From: Clostridiaceae bacterium
GTDB taxonomy: Bacteria; Bacillota; Clostridia; DSM-8532
Length of the DNA stretch: 64,000 bases
Direction of reading: 5' to 3'
NCBI GenBank assembly: GCA_012521705.1
Contig: JAAYLX010000027.1
Span: 81,582 to 145,581 of the forward strand
Shown: positions 13,559 through 22,639 of the stretch, one piece after another
How the letters are laid out: every line of letters begins with the position of its first letter
Numbering within the stretch: the stretch's first letter is position 1
Program-made: the position numbers and the translations under genes
Notes under the pieces: generated by a model
Database searches by the model: none
Told to the model about the DNA's origin: nothing
Seen by the model: only the letters and a program-made list of their open reading frames with translations

Positions 13559-14401
13559 TCATATTTCGATTACGCCCTCAAATACCTTGACGCAGCCTCC
13601 GGTCATGAGAACCCTGTCATCGGTGTAGTTTATAATAAGCTCGCCTCCGGCAAGAAGCACCCGGATGTCCTCACCCTTGTTGCAGTATCCGTTTAACACC
13701 GATGCAACTGCCGCTGCGCAGGCTCCCGTCCCACAAGCAAGTGTTTCCCCGCTTCCGCGTTCCCATACGCGCATTTTCAACGTATTTCTGTCAATCACCC
13801 TGACGAACTCAGTATTGACCCTTTCAGGGAATACTTCATGATTCTCGAAGCATGGCCCCAATTCGGTCAGATTAAGGCTGTCCACATCATCAAGGAAAAC
13901 CACGGCATGGGGATTGCCCATGGAAACGCAGGTGATTCCATAGGTTTGGTTTCTGACTTTTAATGGGGCGTTTATAACCCTGTCTCCCGGTAACAAAACC
14001 GGAATTTTTGAAGGATCGAGCTCCGCTCTTCCCATGTCCACTTTAACCGATGTTACAAAACCGTTTTCCGTGTTTACATCAAGAGTTTTAATTCCGCTTA
14101 AGGTTTCTATCTTTATCCGGTCCTTTATGCAAAGGCCGTTGTCATAGAGGTATTTGGCAACACAGCGGATTGCATTTCCGCACATTTTGCCCTCACTTCC
14201 GTCAAGGTTGAACATTCTCATTTTTGCATCAGCAATACTGCTTCTGCATATCAAAACAATTCCGTCACCACCTATTCCAAAATGACGGTCAGATAAAGTG
14301 ACGGCAAGTTTTTCAGGACTTTCTATTTCCCTTTCAAAACAATTAATGTATATATAATCATTCCCGCATCCGTGCATTTTCGTAAACTCAAGCACGTCCA
14401 C
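13559..14401 (-). CDS. dapF: Diaminopimelate epimerase
   Basis: MHGCGNDYIYI, MCGNAIRCVAKYLYD, ERGSGETLACGTGACA. GTG start at 14401, or more likely 14395 from the AGGAGG spacing. Confidence 0.95.
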   Translation of the reverse strand: MDVLEFTKMHGCGNDYIYINCFEREIESPEKLAVTLSDRHFGIGGDGIVLICRSSIADAKMRMFNLDGSEGKMCGNAIRCVAKYLYDNGLCIKDRIKIETLSGIKTLDVNTENGFVTSVKVDMGRAELDPSKIPVLLPGDRVINAPLKVRNQTYGITCVSMGNPHAVVFLDDVDSLNLTELGPCFENHEVFPERVNTEFVRVIDRNTLKMRVWERGSGETLACGTGACAAAVASVLNGYCNKGEDIRVLLAGGELIINYTDDRVLMTGGCVKVFEGVIEI

Positions 14402-14410
14402 CTACCTCCT

Positions 14411-15460
14411 TTATAAAAGCATCAAACAAATAGTCCGTATCTTTGGCCCCCCGCAACCTTCGGGATGGAACTGCACTGAGAAGGTGGGTGAATTAAGATA
14501 TTTAATTCCTTCGCAGGTATTGTCGTTCATATTTATGAATGAAAGCTGCGCAATTGACTGGTCAATGCTTTCATTGGTAACACAATATCCGTGATTCTGG
14601 CTTGTTATATAAACCCGGTCGGCTTTCAGATCCTTGACAGGCTGGTTGGAGCCCCTGTGTCCGTATTTGAGTTTTCTTGTTTCAAAACCGTGGGCAAGTG
14701 CCAATAGCTGGTGCCCGAGGCATATGCCGAAAATGGGAACCTTCTTGTTTATAAGCTGCTTTAAATTGTTAATAATCCCCGGATTATCGGCGGGATCTCC
14801 CGGTCCGTTGGACAGCATTATGCCGTCCGGATTCTCTGCAAGTATTTTTTCGGTTGTTGAATCATAGGGAAGCACGATCACCCTGCAATCTCTTTTTGCC
14901 AGCTCTCTTACGATGTTTTCTTTATACCCGAAATCTAGAAGAACAATGGTATATTTACCATTGTCGTTAGCAGTTATTTTTTCTTTTACAGAAACACTTT
15001 CCACAGCCTGTTTTACCTTATAGGCCCTTATTTCATCCAAATCCGCTTTTTCAGGGTTTCTGGTAATAAGACCGTTCATTGTACCATGTTCGCGCAATGT
15101 CTTGGTCAGTTCCCTGGTATCGATTCCGCATAACCCTGGTATATTGCGCTCTTTCAAAAAGGTATCAAGATCACCTTTGCTCCTGAAATTGGAGGGGTTT
15201 TTGCACACATCCCTGGCAATGCAGCCATATGCTGCAACAGATTTACTTTCAAAATCCTCCGGTATAACACCGTAATTTCCTATAAGCGGATAAGTATGCA
15301 TTATTATCTGCCCATAATAGCTTTTATCGGTGAGGGTCTCAAGATACCCTGTCATACCGGTTGTAAAGACGATTTCCCCCAGCACTTCGCCTTCCGCTCC
15401 GAAAGAATAACCTTCGAATATTTTTCCTGTTTCAAGTACCAAGAACGCTTTATTCTGCAT
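14411..15460 (-). CDS. carA: Carbamoyl-phosphate synthase small subunit, copy 1 (glt-operon copy); apparent frameshift near the C-terminus
   Basis: VFTTGMTGYLETLTD, GICLGHQLLALA (catalytic Cys present), VQFHPEGCGG. The listed ORF ends PKIRTICLMLL, while another frame encodes AKDTDYLFDAFIKEVGGRA. Confidence 0.88.
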   Translation of the reverse strand: MQNKAFLVLETGKIFEGYSFGAEGEVLGEIVFTTGMTGYLETLTDKSYYGQIIMHTYPLIGNYGVIPEDFESKSVAAYGCIARDVCKNPSNFRSKGDLDTFLKERNIPGLCGIDTRELTKTLREHGTMNGLITRNPEKADLDEIRAYKVKQAVESVSVKEKITANDNGKYTIVLLDFGYKENIVRELAKRDCRVIVLPYDSTTEKILAENPDGIMLSNGPGDPADNPGIINNLKQLINKKVPIFGICLGHQLLALAHGFETRKLKYGHRGSNQPVKDLKADRVYITSQNHGYCVTNESIDQSIAQLSFINMNDNTCEGIKYLNSPTFSVQFHPEGCGGPKIRTICLMLL

Positions 15461-15501
15461 TTTCCCCTCCAGCTATTAATTGAGAGCTAATTTACCCCCA
15501 A

Positions 15502-16071
15502 TTAATATTCATATATTTTCAGAATTTCCTCGGCCACCTTTCTCTTTGGCAACCTCATATCCATGGCTTGTTTTTCAATATATCTGTGGGCCTCGGCTTC
15601 AGTCATGGAAAGATTAGAAATCAAAATACACTTGGCTCTGTCCACAATTCGGATATCTTCAATTTTTTGCATCAGCTTCAGGTTTTCTTCCCTTATCGCC
15701 TTGATCTTTTTACTTGTCGCCGAAGCCAGTCTTAACGCATTCCAAAGCAAAGAATTGTTAATTGGTTTTGCTATTGTGATAACGCCGTATTCCTCAACCC
15801 GGTAGGATATCTCATCAAAGACTTCAGATTTAACCAGCAGAATTACCTGGCTCGTTTTTTTCACGGCAATGTCCCTGGCAAGATTTGCGCCGAATTCGTC
15901 CGGAAGAGGAGAATTTACGATGCACAAATCATAGTCTTTATCAATCAAAACCCGCCTCGCTTTTCCGGCGTCAGAGACAGAGTCGATATCTTTAACGGAC
16001 GCTTTCTGCAATATCTTTGTCAAATATTCAGTACTTTTATCTGAAAATGATACAATTAGCGCACTGTCCAT
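15502..16071 (-). CDS. ANTAR-domain response regulator, NitR/NasT-like (glt-operon-linked paralog)
   Basis: IRIVDRAKCILISNLSMTEAEAHRYIEKQAMDMRLPKRKVAEEIL. Clear paralog of 8625..9194. Confidence 0.9.
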   Translation of the reverse strand: MDSALIVSFSDKSTEYLTKILQKASVKDIDSVSDAGKARRVLIDKDYDLCIVNSPLPDEFGANLARDIAVKKTSQVILLVKSEVFDEISYRVEEYGVITIAKPINNSLLWNALRLASATSKKIKAIREENLKLMQKIEDIRIVDRAKCILISNLSMTEAEAHRYIEKQAMDMRLPKRKVAEEILKIYEY

Positions 16072-16145
16072 AGCATCCCATCTTTCTCATACCTCCCCTG
16101 TGGCTGTTTTTTGACTTCCCCCTGTAAAATCTTCCGGTGTTCAGG

Positions 16146-16862
16146 TCAGTTATATGTGTACATCTGCTTATACGGGTTTTTAGCATTTGGTGTAAGCTTG
16201 TAAAAAGGTCTTCCCAGGATTTCATCCATGTCAACACCGAACAATTCTGAAAATTCTGTCAGGTATTCCTTAATTGAATCAATATCAGATTCATCTGCGG
16301 TGTTCATGCAGACCTGTTTGGGAAGGTACTTAAGCTTTTTGGGGCTTCTTATAAAGATCTGGCCTCCGTGCATTCCCGTACCTGTAAAGTTACCCACAGG
16401 AACATCTTCAGAGTTCAGGCCCAATACAATGATGATTCCTCCGGCAAGGTATTCACCCAAAAAGCTTCCGGTGGTTCCTCCAACTACAATAACCGGCTTT
16501 TTGTCCTTATATTCCTTCATATGTATACCTGTGCGGTATCCGGAATCACCTTTCACATAAATCTTTCCGCCACGCATGGCGTATCCCAGAGCATCTCCGG
16601 CATTTCCGTTAATAATTATTTTTCCGTCATTCATTGTATCTCCGACGGCATCCTGGGCATTTCCGTTCACTACTATGGTGGCTCCGTCAAGATAAGCGCC
16701 CAGCGCATTTCCGGGCGTACCGTTTATAGTGATTGTCTTTCCTGAGGCGCCGCTTCCGATGAAACGTTCACCGTAACAACGGTCAATAACAACATCCTCA
16801 TCAGTGTTCCGGATTATTTCATTAAGAGATCTATATCCCAAATCATGCGCCAATAGATTCAT
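16146..16862 (-). CDS. Glutamate synthase C-terminal (GXGXG beta-helix) domain as a separate subunit
   Basis: Repeated G-x-x-G-x-x-x-G units (GTPGNALGAYLDGATIVVNGNAQDAVGDTMNDGKIIINGNAGDALGYAMRGG). Confidence 0.9.
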   Translation of the reverse strand: MNLLAHDLGYRSLNEIIRNTDEDVVIDRCYGERFIGSGASGKTITINGTPGNALGAYLDGATIVVNGNAQDAVGDTMNDGKIIINGNAGDALGYAMRGGKIYVKGDSGYRTGIHMKEYKDKKPVIVVGGTTGSFLGEYLAGGIIIVLGLNSEDVPVGNFTGTGMHGGQIFIRSPKKLKYLPKQVCMNTADESDIDSIKEYLTEFSELFGVDMDEILGRPFYKLTPNAKNPYKQMYTYN

Positions 16863-18090
16863 TTTTTATACCTCCCAGTTTTTCTGCCCGCGTCTTCCTG
16901 CTGAAGGCCATAAGTCCCGGCATCTTGCAGATAAGTTCAAAATTCAGCGTGTCAAGCGGAGTCCTTTCCCTGATGAGCGAAGTATATATTCCCGCCTTCT
17001 CAATATTTCCAATAAGAATAAATCCATTTAACCTGTTATTTGAATAAAACAGCTTCTTATAGTTTTTTTGTTCGGAATCAGAATATACTTCTCCGGTATA
17101 GGTTCCCGCAGTCATTATGTGAAGACCGAACAAGCCGATTGAGTTCATGGGGAACGCCTTGTCAAATACAAAATCAACTCCCGACATATTCATTCCCGCG
17201 CACTCTCCCTGCATGTAAGCATTTGGAAGAAGTGCCATTACCTTAGCTTCCTCTGAGGAAATATCAATACTCTCGCTGCAGTCACCCGCCGCATAGATGT
17301 CCGGGATTGAAGTTCTGCATCTTTCATCTATGATAATGCCTCTGTTTGTTTTCCCTCCTATATCCTTTATCAGGGATATATTGGGTCTCACACCGACTGC
17401 CAGCACCAGTACGTCAAACTCAATTTCCGTATTGTCGCTCAGATATGCGATATTCCCCTCGAATTTCGCTATCTGCTGTTTCAAATAAAACTTTATATTA
17501 TGCTCTTCAAGGTGCCCTTTTACTATTGCAGAGCTTTCTTCATCAAGAATACTTGAAAGAACTTTAGGGGCAAGGTCCACACAGGTAATCTCAACATTCT
17601 TTTTACTGATTCCCTCGGCACATTTGAGGCCTATGAGGCCCGCTCCCACAATAAGTACCTTCATATTCTCCTTAAGTACGTTGTCCAGGGCCCTGGCATC
17701 ATCGAGGGTGTAAAAAGTGAATTTATTTTTGACCTCGTCCAGTCCCGGCATGGGCGGAACAAATGGCGAAGATCCGGTACAAACCAAAAGTTTGTCATAA
17801 CTTACAGATGTTCCGTCATCAAGGATGACCTGCTTTTTCTCAGGCTCAATCCTTACTGCGGTTTTATTAAGCATGAGTTCGCACTTATTGTCTCTGTAAA
17901 AATTGTCACCCCTGTATTTCATTCTGTGTTCGTCGGTTTTGCCCAATAAAAGGTATGAAATAAGCGGCCTTGAATAAACATGATGACTTTCATTGCTGAT
18001 TATTACAATGCTGCCCTCTTTATCATTTCTGCGGATCGCCTCAACCGCGCCCACCGCAGCAGTAGAATTACCGATAATTACATATTGCAT
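16843..18090 (-). CDS. NAD(P)/FAD-dependent oxidoreductase, putative electron-transfer subunit of split glutamate synthase
   Basis: YVIIGNSTAAVGAVEAIRR; second dinucleotide fold VLIVGAGLIGLKCAEGI; IYAAGDCSE. Start refined to MQYVIIGN. Confidence 0.88.
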   Translation of the reverse strand: MQYVIIGNSTAAVGAVEAIRRNDKEGSIVIISNESHHVYSRPLISYLLLGKTDEHRMKYRGDNFYRDNKCELMLNKTAVRIEPEKKQVILDDGTSVSYDKLLVCTGSSPFVPPMPGLDEVKNKFTFYTLDDARALDNVLKENMKVLIVGAGLIGLKCAEGISKKNVEITCVDLAPKVLSSILDEESSAIVKGHLEEHNIKFYLKQQIAKFEGNIAYLSDNTEIEFDVLVLAVGVRPNISLIKDIGGKTNRGIIIDERCRTSIPDIYAAGDCSESIDISSEEAKVMALLPNAYMQGECAGMNMSGVDFVFDKAFPMNSIGLFGLHIMTAGTYTGEVYSDSEQKNYKKLFYSNNRLNGFILIGNIEKAGIYTSLIRERTPLDTLNFELICKMPGLMAFSRKTRAEKLGGIKNESIGA

Positions 18091-18092
18091 AC

Positions 18093-18527
18093 TTAAGCAC
18101 CCCTTTCCTCGAACACGATTGCTCCGTTGGGACAACCCAGAACACATTGGGGAACTCCCGCATGAGTCTTTATACAGAGCTCACATTTCTGAATTGCTCC
18201 GTCATCGGAGGGCTGAACTGCGCCATAGGGGCAGGATAATACACAGGTATAGCAGCCAATGCACTTTTCCTTGTCGATTGTTATGATGCCGTCGTTCTTT
18301 GAAAGTGCGCCTGTTATGCAACCCTTCACACAAAAGGGCTCATCGCAGTGGCGGCATGAGACCGCAAAACTTATACCGTCCATTTCCTCAATCCTGATTC
18401 TGGGACTGATTTCAATGTCTTTTAAGACTAAAGCCATGTCTTTTCCGCCCGTTGATGCAAATGCGCAATAATATTCACACAAGTGACAACCAAGGCACCA
18501 TTTTTCATTCACATAAACACGTTTCAT
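18093..18527 (-). CDS. 4Fe-4S ferredoxin-type electron-transfer protein
   Basis: Multiple clusters: CLGCHLCEYYC, CRHCDEPFC, CIGCYTCVLSCPYGAV, CELC. Confidence 0.9.
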   Translation of the reverse strand: MKRVYVNEKWCLGCHLCEYYCAFASTGGKDMALVLKDIEISPRIRIEEMDGISFAVSCRHCDEPFCVKGCITGALSKNDGIITIDKEKCIGCYTCVLSCPYGAVQPSDDGAIQKCELCIKTHAGVPQCVLGCPNGAIVFEERGA

Positions 18528-18556
18528 TACTTTTACACCACCAGAATGCAATTATT

Positions 18557-20062
18557 CTATTCCCCCGCATGCTTGATTCCCAATATCTCAAGCTCTTTCT
18601 CATTAAGACCCACACCTCTTAGCATGAGCCGGTTGCCCTTAAGGGCTTCTATTGAGTTAATGCCCATACCGCCCATCATTTCTTTAATTTCGTGTTTCCA
18701 GGCGGTTATGAGATTGACAAGTCTCTTATATCCCAGATTGGGGTTAAGGCGCTTTACAAGTTCCTCTTTTTGGGTTGCAATACCCCAGTTGCATTTACCG
18801 GTATGGCAGCTACGGCACAAATGGCATCCAAGGGCAATCAGAGCCGCAGTTCCTATGTAGACTGCATCAGCACCAAGAGCAACTGCCTTTACGACATCGG
18901 CACTGGAACGGATACTGCCTGCAACCACCAGGGAGACATTATTGCGGATACCCTCATCACGGAGCCGTTTGTCCACACTGGCCAGCGCCAGTTCAATGGG
19001 AAGCCCCACATGGTCACGAATACGTGTGGGAGCAGCGCCCGTTCCTCCCCTGAATCCGTCAATGGCAATTATGTCAGCACCGCTTCGTGCAATTCCGCTC
19101 GCAATGGCGGAAACATTATGCACAGCGGCAATTTTTACTATGACAGGCTTCGTATAGCCGGTTGCTTCCTTCAGGGAAAATACCAGTTGCCGCAAATCCT
19201 CTATGGAATAAATGTCATGGTGTGGCGCAGGAGATATGGCGTCGGAACCCTCGGGTATCATACGGGTTTTTGAAATATCCCCGACTATTTTTGCTCCGGG
19301 GAGATGTCCTCCGATACCGGGTTTAGCGCCCTGGCCCATTTTTATCTCAATTGCGGCGGAACTGTTAAGATACGCCTTGTGAACTCCAAAACGTCCGGAT
19401 GCTACCTGTACAATTGTGTTTTTGCCGTATTTATAGAAGTCCTCGTGGAGGCCACCCTCACCGGTGTTATAAAGAATACCGAGTTCGGAAGCAGCCCTTG
19501 CAAGGCTTTCATGTGCGTTATAGCTTATTGAGCCATAACTCATGGCGGAGAACATAACAGGGACCGAAAGCTCTACATGGGGAGGCATAACTTTCTTTAT
19601 ACGGCCGTTCTCGTCCCTTTCAATATTCTGGGCTTTGGAACCAAGCAGGACCTTGGTTTCCATAGGCTCTCTCAAAGGGTCTATTGAAGGGTTTGTGACC
19701 TGGGAAGCATTGAGCAGTATCTTGTCAAAATACACGGGATACTTTTCAGGATTTCCCATGCTTGACAGCAAAACTCCTCCACCCTCGGCCTGCTTATAAA
19801 TCTCCTGAATACTTTTTCCGGACCAGTTAGCGTTCTCCTTGAAGGTATGATCGGTTTTTACAATTTTCAGGGCCCTTGTCGGGCACAGGGACACACACCG
19901 GTGACAGTTCACGCATTTGGAATCATCTGCCACCATCTTTTTGATATCCTTCAGATATTCATGAACTTCGTTTGCGCATTGCCTCTCGCACACGCGGCAG
20001 GCGATGCAGCGGTCATAATTTCTTACCACTTCATATTCTGGATATATGTAATTAACAGCCAT
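18557..20062 (-). CDS. Glutamate synthase central/FMN-binding domain with N-terminal 4Fe-4S clusters (archaeal-type)
   Basis: CIACRVCERQC, CVNCHRCVSLCP; GQGAKPGIGGHLPGAKI; DGFRGGTGAAPTRIRDHVGLP; CHLCRSCHTGKCNWGIATQ. Confidence 0.93.
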   Translation of the reverse strand: MAVNYIYPEYEVVRNYDRCIACRVCERQCANEVHEYLKDIKKMVADDSKCVNCHRCVSLCPTRALKIVKTDHTFKENANWSGKSIQEIYKQAEGGGVLLSSMGNPEKYPVYFDKILLNASQVTNPSIDPLREPMETKVLLGSKAQNIERDENGRIKKVMPPHVELSVPVMFSAMSYGSISYNAHESLARAASELGILYNTGEGGLHEDFYKYGKNTIVQVASGRFGVHKAYLNSSAAIEIKMGQGAKPGIGGHLPGAKIVGDISKTRMIPEGSDAISPAPHHDIYSIEDLRQLVFSLKEATGYTKPVIVKIAAVHNVSAIASGIARSGADIIAIDGFRGGTGAAPTRIRDHVGLPIELALASVDKRLRDEGIRNNVSLVVAGSIRSSADVVKAVALGADAVYIGTAALIALGCHLCRSCHTGKCNWGIATQKEELVKRLNPNLGYKRLVNLITAWKHEIKEMMGGMGINSIEALKGNRLMLRGVGLNEKELEILGIKHAGE

Positions 20063-21150
20063 TACGATTTTCCTTTCTCAAGTGTGATAATTACTCCTTC
20101 GCCGCCTTTTGGTGACCAGACTCTGTCCAAGTCATTCTGAATAACTCTTATTGCAGCTTCTTCACTGGCAACGTAAAACATGTCATCTTTTTCTCCCACC
20201 ACCATACTGCGAAGCTTGAGTCTGTCATTGAGGGCCATAAGCCCGCCCTCAAAGCCTACAATTATGGAGAAGGGCCCGGTAATTAACAATGAATCGAAAG
20301 TACTTCTTAAAAATTCAAGCTCTTCCCTTTCTTCCTGCGGTTTCCTCTCTATTGTTGACCAGAAGGGAGCTGCGATAACCGAGCAGACCTCCTTTAAAGT
20401 AAGTCCTTTCTTTCTGTTAAGATAATCGATAATATAGGTAATTACTTCGGTATCTGTCTGTAAAGTGCATTTGTATCCATACATTTCAATTGAACGGCGG
20501 TTGGCATCATAGGAAGATATTTCACCGTTATGCACCACTGAATAATCAAGCAGTGCAAAGGGATGGGCGCCTCCCCACCATCCAGGAGTATTTGTAGGGT
20601 ATCTTCCATGGGCTGTAAAGCAATATCCCTCATATTCCTCCAGACGGTAGAAACGTCCCACGTCTTCGGGATATCCCATTGCCTTGAATACACCCATGTT
20701 CTTTCCGCTCGAAAAGACATACGCACCCTTTATGGACGTGTTAATCCTGAAAACACATTTAACTACAAATTCTCTCTCATCCAGCTGACTGCTGGCAAGT
20801 TTGGTCGGCAGCGGTGTGACAAAGTATCTCCATATCAAAGGTTCATCCTTAATCTGCGGTACCTTACGGGTAGGTATTTTCGAAAGGTTTATTATGTCAA
20901 AATGCCTTTCTAAAAACTCTTCACATTCCTTTTTGGCAGCAAAGTTGTCATAAAACATGTGAAAAGCGTAGAAATCCTTGTATTCCGGATAAATACCATA
21001 GCCTGCGAACCCTCCGCCAAGTCCGTTGGAACGTTCGTGCATAACAGATATGGAATCTATGATAAGCTCGCCGGAAAAGCGTTTTCCCGATTTCGAAAAG
21101 ATACCCGATACTGCACACCCTGATAAATTTCTGAACATTCCTTCTCTCAC
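20062..21150 (-). CDS. Glutamate synthase, class II glutamine amidotransferase subunit
   Basis: LSGCAVSGIF; AHGRYPTNTPGWWGGAHPFALLDYSVVHNGEISSYDANR. GTG start refined at 21150 with GGAGG upstream. Confidence 0.9.
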   Translation of the reverse strand: MREGMFRNLSGCAVSGIFSKSGKRFSGELIIDSISVMHERSNGLGGGFAGYGIYPEYKDFYAFHMFYDNFAAKKECEEFLERHFDIINLSKIPTRKVPQIKDEPLIWRYFVTPLPTKLASSQLDEREFVVKCVFRINTSIKGAYVFSSGKNMGVFKAMGYPEDVGRFYRLEEYEGYCFTAHGRYPTNTPGWWGGAHPFALLDYSVVHNGEISSYDANRRSIEMYGYKCTLQTDTEVITYIIDYLNRKKGLTLKEVCSVIAAPFWSTIERKPQEEREELEFLRSTFDSLLITGPFSIIVGFEGGLMALNDRLKLRSMVVGEKDDMFYVASEEAAIRVIQNDLDRVWSPKGGEGVIITLEKGKS

Positions 21151-21166
21151 GTTTATTTCCTCCAGC

Positions 21167-21296
21167 AAAAAAATAAGGCATTCATCACATAGTACAAATA
21201 AGGGCACACAGCCAAATAGGCTTGTTTGCCTGTAACTATCTGATGAACGCCTTTGTTCATATGGCTTATAATACTATAATCCAATATTTGTGTCAA
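21167..21296 (-). promoter_or_regulatory. Leader A: sigma-A promoter (TTGACA-17-TATTAT), 5'-end hairpin TGAAC-AAAGGC-GTTCA (21244..21259) overlapping an intrinsic terminator (21167..21253), upstream of the glutamate synthase operon
   Basis: 13-bp stem AAGGCGUUCAUCA/UGAUGAAUGCCUU followed by AU7; the hexaloop hairpin is mutually exclusive with it. Confidence 0.8.
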
Positions 21297-21431
21297 CGGG
21301 TTTTGAATAATTATATATAAAATATTGCAAAGTTTATAATGAAATAAAATCCAATCCCATAAATTTTAGTGATTTTTGCAAGTTTGAAAAATGAAAATTG
21401 CACGATTCTCAAAAAAATTTTTAAAAAAGTA

Positions 21432-21519
21432 TTGACATTGTTTTAACGCCATGCTAATCTTTTTTCATACAGCAAAGGTGCTGTGGATTTAATTTGTCCG
21501 CGGCACCTTTGCTTTTTTT
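21432..21519 (+). promoter_or_regulatory. Leader C: sigma-A promoter (TTGACA-17-TAATCT), 5'-end hairpin ACAGC-AAAGGT-GCTGT (21469..21484) overlapping an intrinsic terminator (21472..21519), upstream of asnA-glnN
   Basis: GCAAAGGTGCTGTGGA pairs fully (with G.U pairs) with TCCGCGGCACCTTTGC, followed by T7. Confidence 0.85.
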
Positions 21520-21613
21520 GTTTCCGAAGTTACAAGATTCCCGGTTCCCTGCCTGCAATCTCAGATTGCCTGGGTAGGCGGGATTCAAAATAATTCTTGA
21601 AAGGAGCGAAAGT

Positions 21614-22621
21614 ATGAGTCAATTGACAATACCAAAAGGGTACAAATCACTGTTAAGCCTGTATGATACCCAAAGTGCAATAGGAAGGATAAAGAGGATT
21701 TTTGAGGATAATCTTGGCAAAGCCCTTAATCTGAAAAGGGTCTCAGCACCATTATTCGTTCTTGCCAACACAGGAATTAATGATGACCTTAACGGTGTTG
21801 AACGTCCTGTTGAATTTGATATTAAAGAAACCAAAGGCTATGCCCAGGTTGTACATTCATTGGCAAAATGGAAACGCCTGGCACTGCATAAATACGGATT
21901 TCCTGTAGGTGAAGGTCTATATACCGACATGAACGCCATTCGCCGCGACGAAGATATGAGCAATCTCCATTCAATATACGTAGATCAATGGGATTGGGAA
22001 AAAGTTATAGACCGCGAAACAAGAAATGTTGAAACCCTGAAGGACACGGTGAGAAAAATAGTAGGTGTTATATGTGACACTCTTGAAGAACTCAAAAAGC
22101 TTTATCCGGTCATTACACTGGATCTTTCAAGGGAAGTATCATTTATAACCACACAGGAACTGGAAGATATGTACCCGGCCCTTTCACCCAAAGAACGTGA
22201 AAACGAATATTTAAGGGATCATAAAACTGCTTTTATTATGCAGATCGGAGATACATTGAAATCAGGCATCAAACATGACGGAAGGGCACCTGACTATGAC
22301 GACTGGAAACTCAATGGCGATATCCTTTTCTGGAACGACATTTTAGGATGTGCTTACGAAGTATCCTCCATGGGTATTCGTGTAGACAGGGATTCATTGG
22401 ATGAACAGCTCTCCAAGGCGGGATGCGACGACAGACGCAGTCTGGAGTTCCATAAGATGCTTCTTAATGATGAACTGCCTTTAACCATGGGCGGTGGAAT
22501 AGGACAATCAAGAGTATGCATGCTTCTGTTGCAGAAAGCCCATATAGGTGAAGTTCAGGTATCGGTTTGGGATCAGGATACCATTAAGGGCTGTAAAGAA
22601 GCAGGAATTGAATTGCTTTAA
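21614..22621 (+). CDS. asnA: Aspartate--ammonia ligase
   Basis: YDTQSAIGRIKRIFEDNL, VERPVEFDIKE, YTDMNAIRRDED, YVDQWDWEKV, MGGGIGQSR. Confidence 0.95.
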   Translation: MSQLTIPKGYKSLLSLYDTQSAIGRIKRIFEDNLGKALNLKRVSAPLFVLANTGINDDLNGVERPVEFDIKETKGYAQVVHSLAKWKRLALHKYGFPVGEGLYTDMNAIRRDEDMSNLHSIYVDQWDWEKVIDRETRNVETLKDTVRKIVGVICDTLEELKKLYPVITLDLSREVSFITTQELEDMYPALSPKERENEYLRDHKTAFIMQIGDTLKSGIKHDGRAPDYDDWKLNGDILFWNDILGCAYEVSSMGIRVDRDSLDEQLSKAGCDDRRSLEFHKMLLNDELPLTMGGGIGQSRVCMLLLQKAHIGEVQVSVWDQDTIKGCKEAGIELL

Positions 22622-22639
22622 TTTAGGGAGGGAATTCAA

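Noticed and set aside
18692-19273. 193-aa plus-strand ORF opposite the glutamate synthase FMN subunit gene
   Set aside because: Shadow of a clearly conserved CDS; no domain or RBS support.
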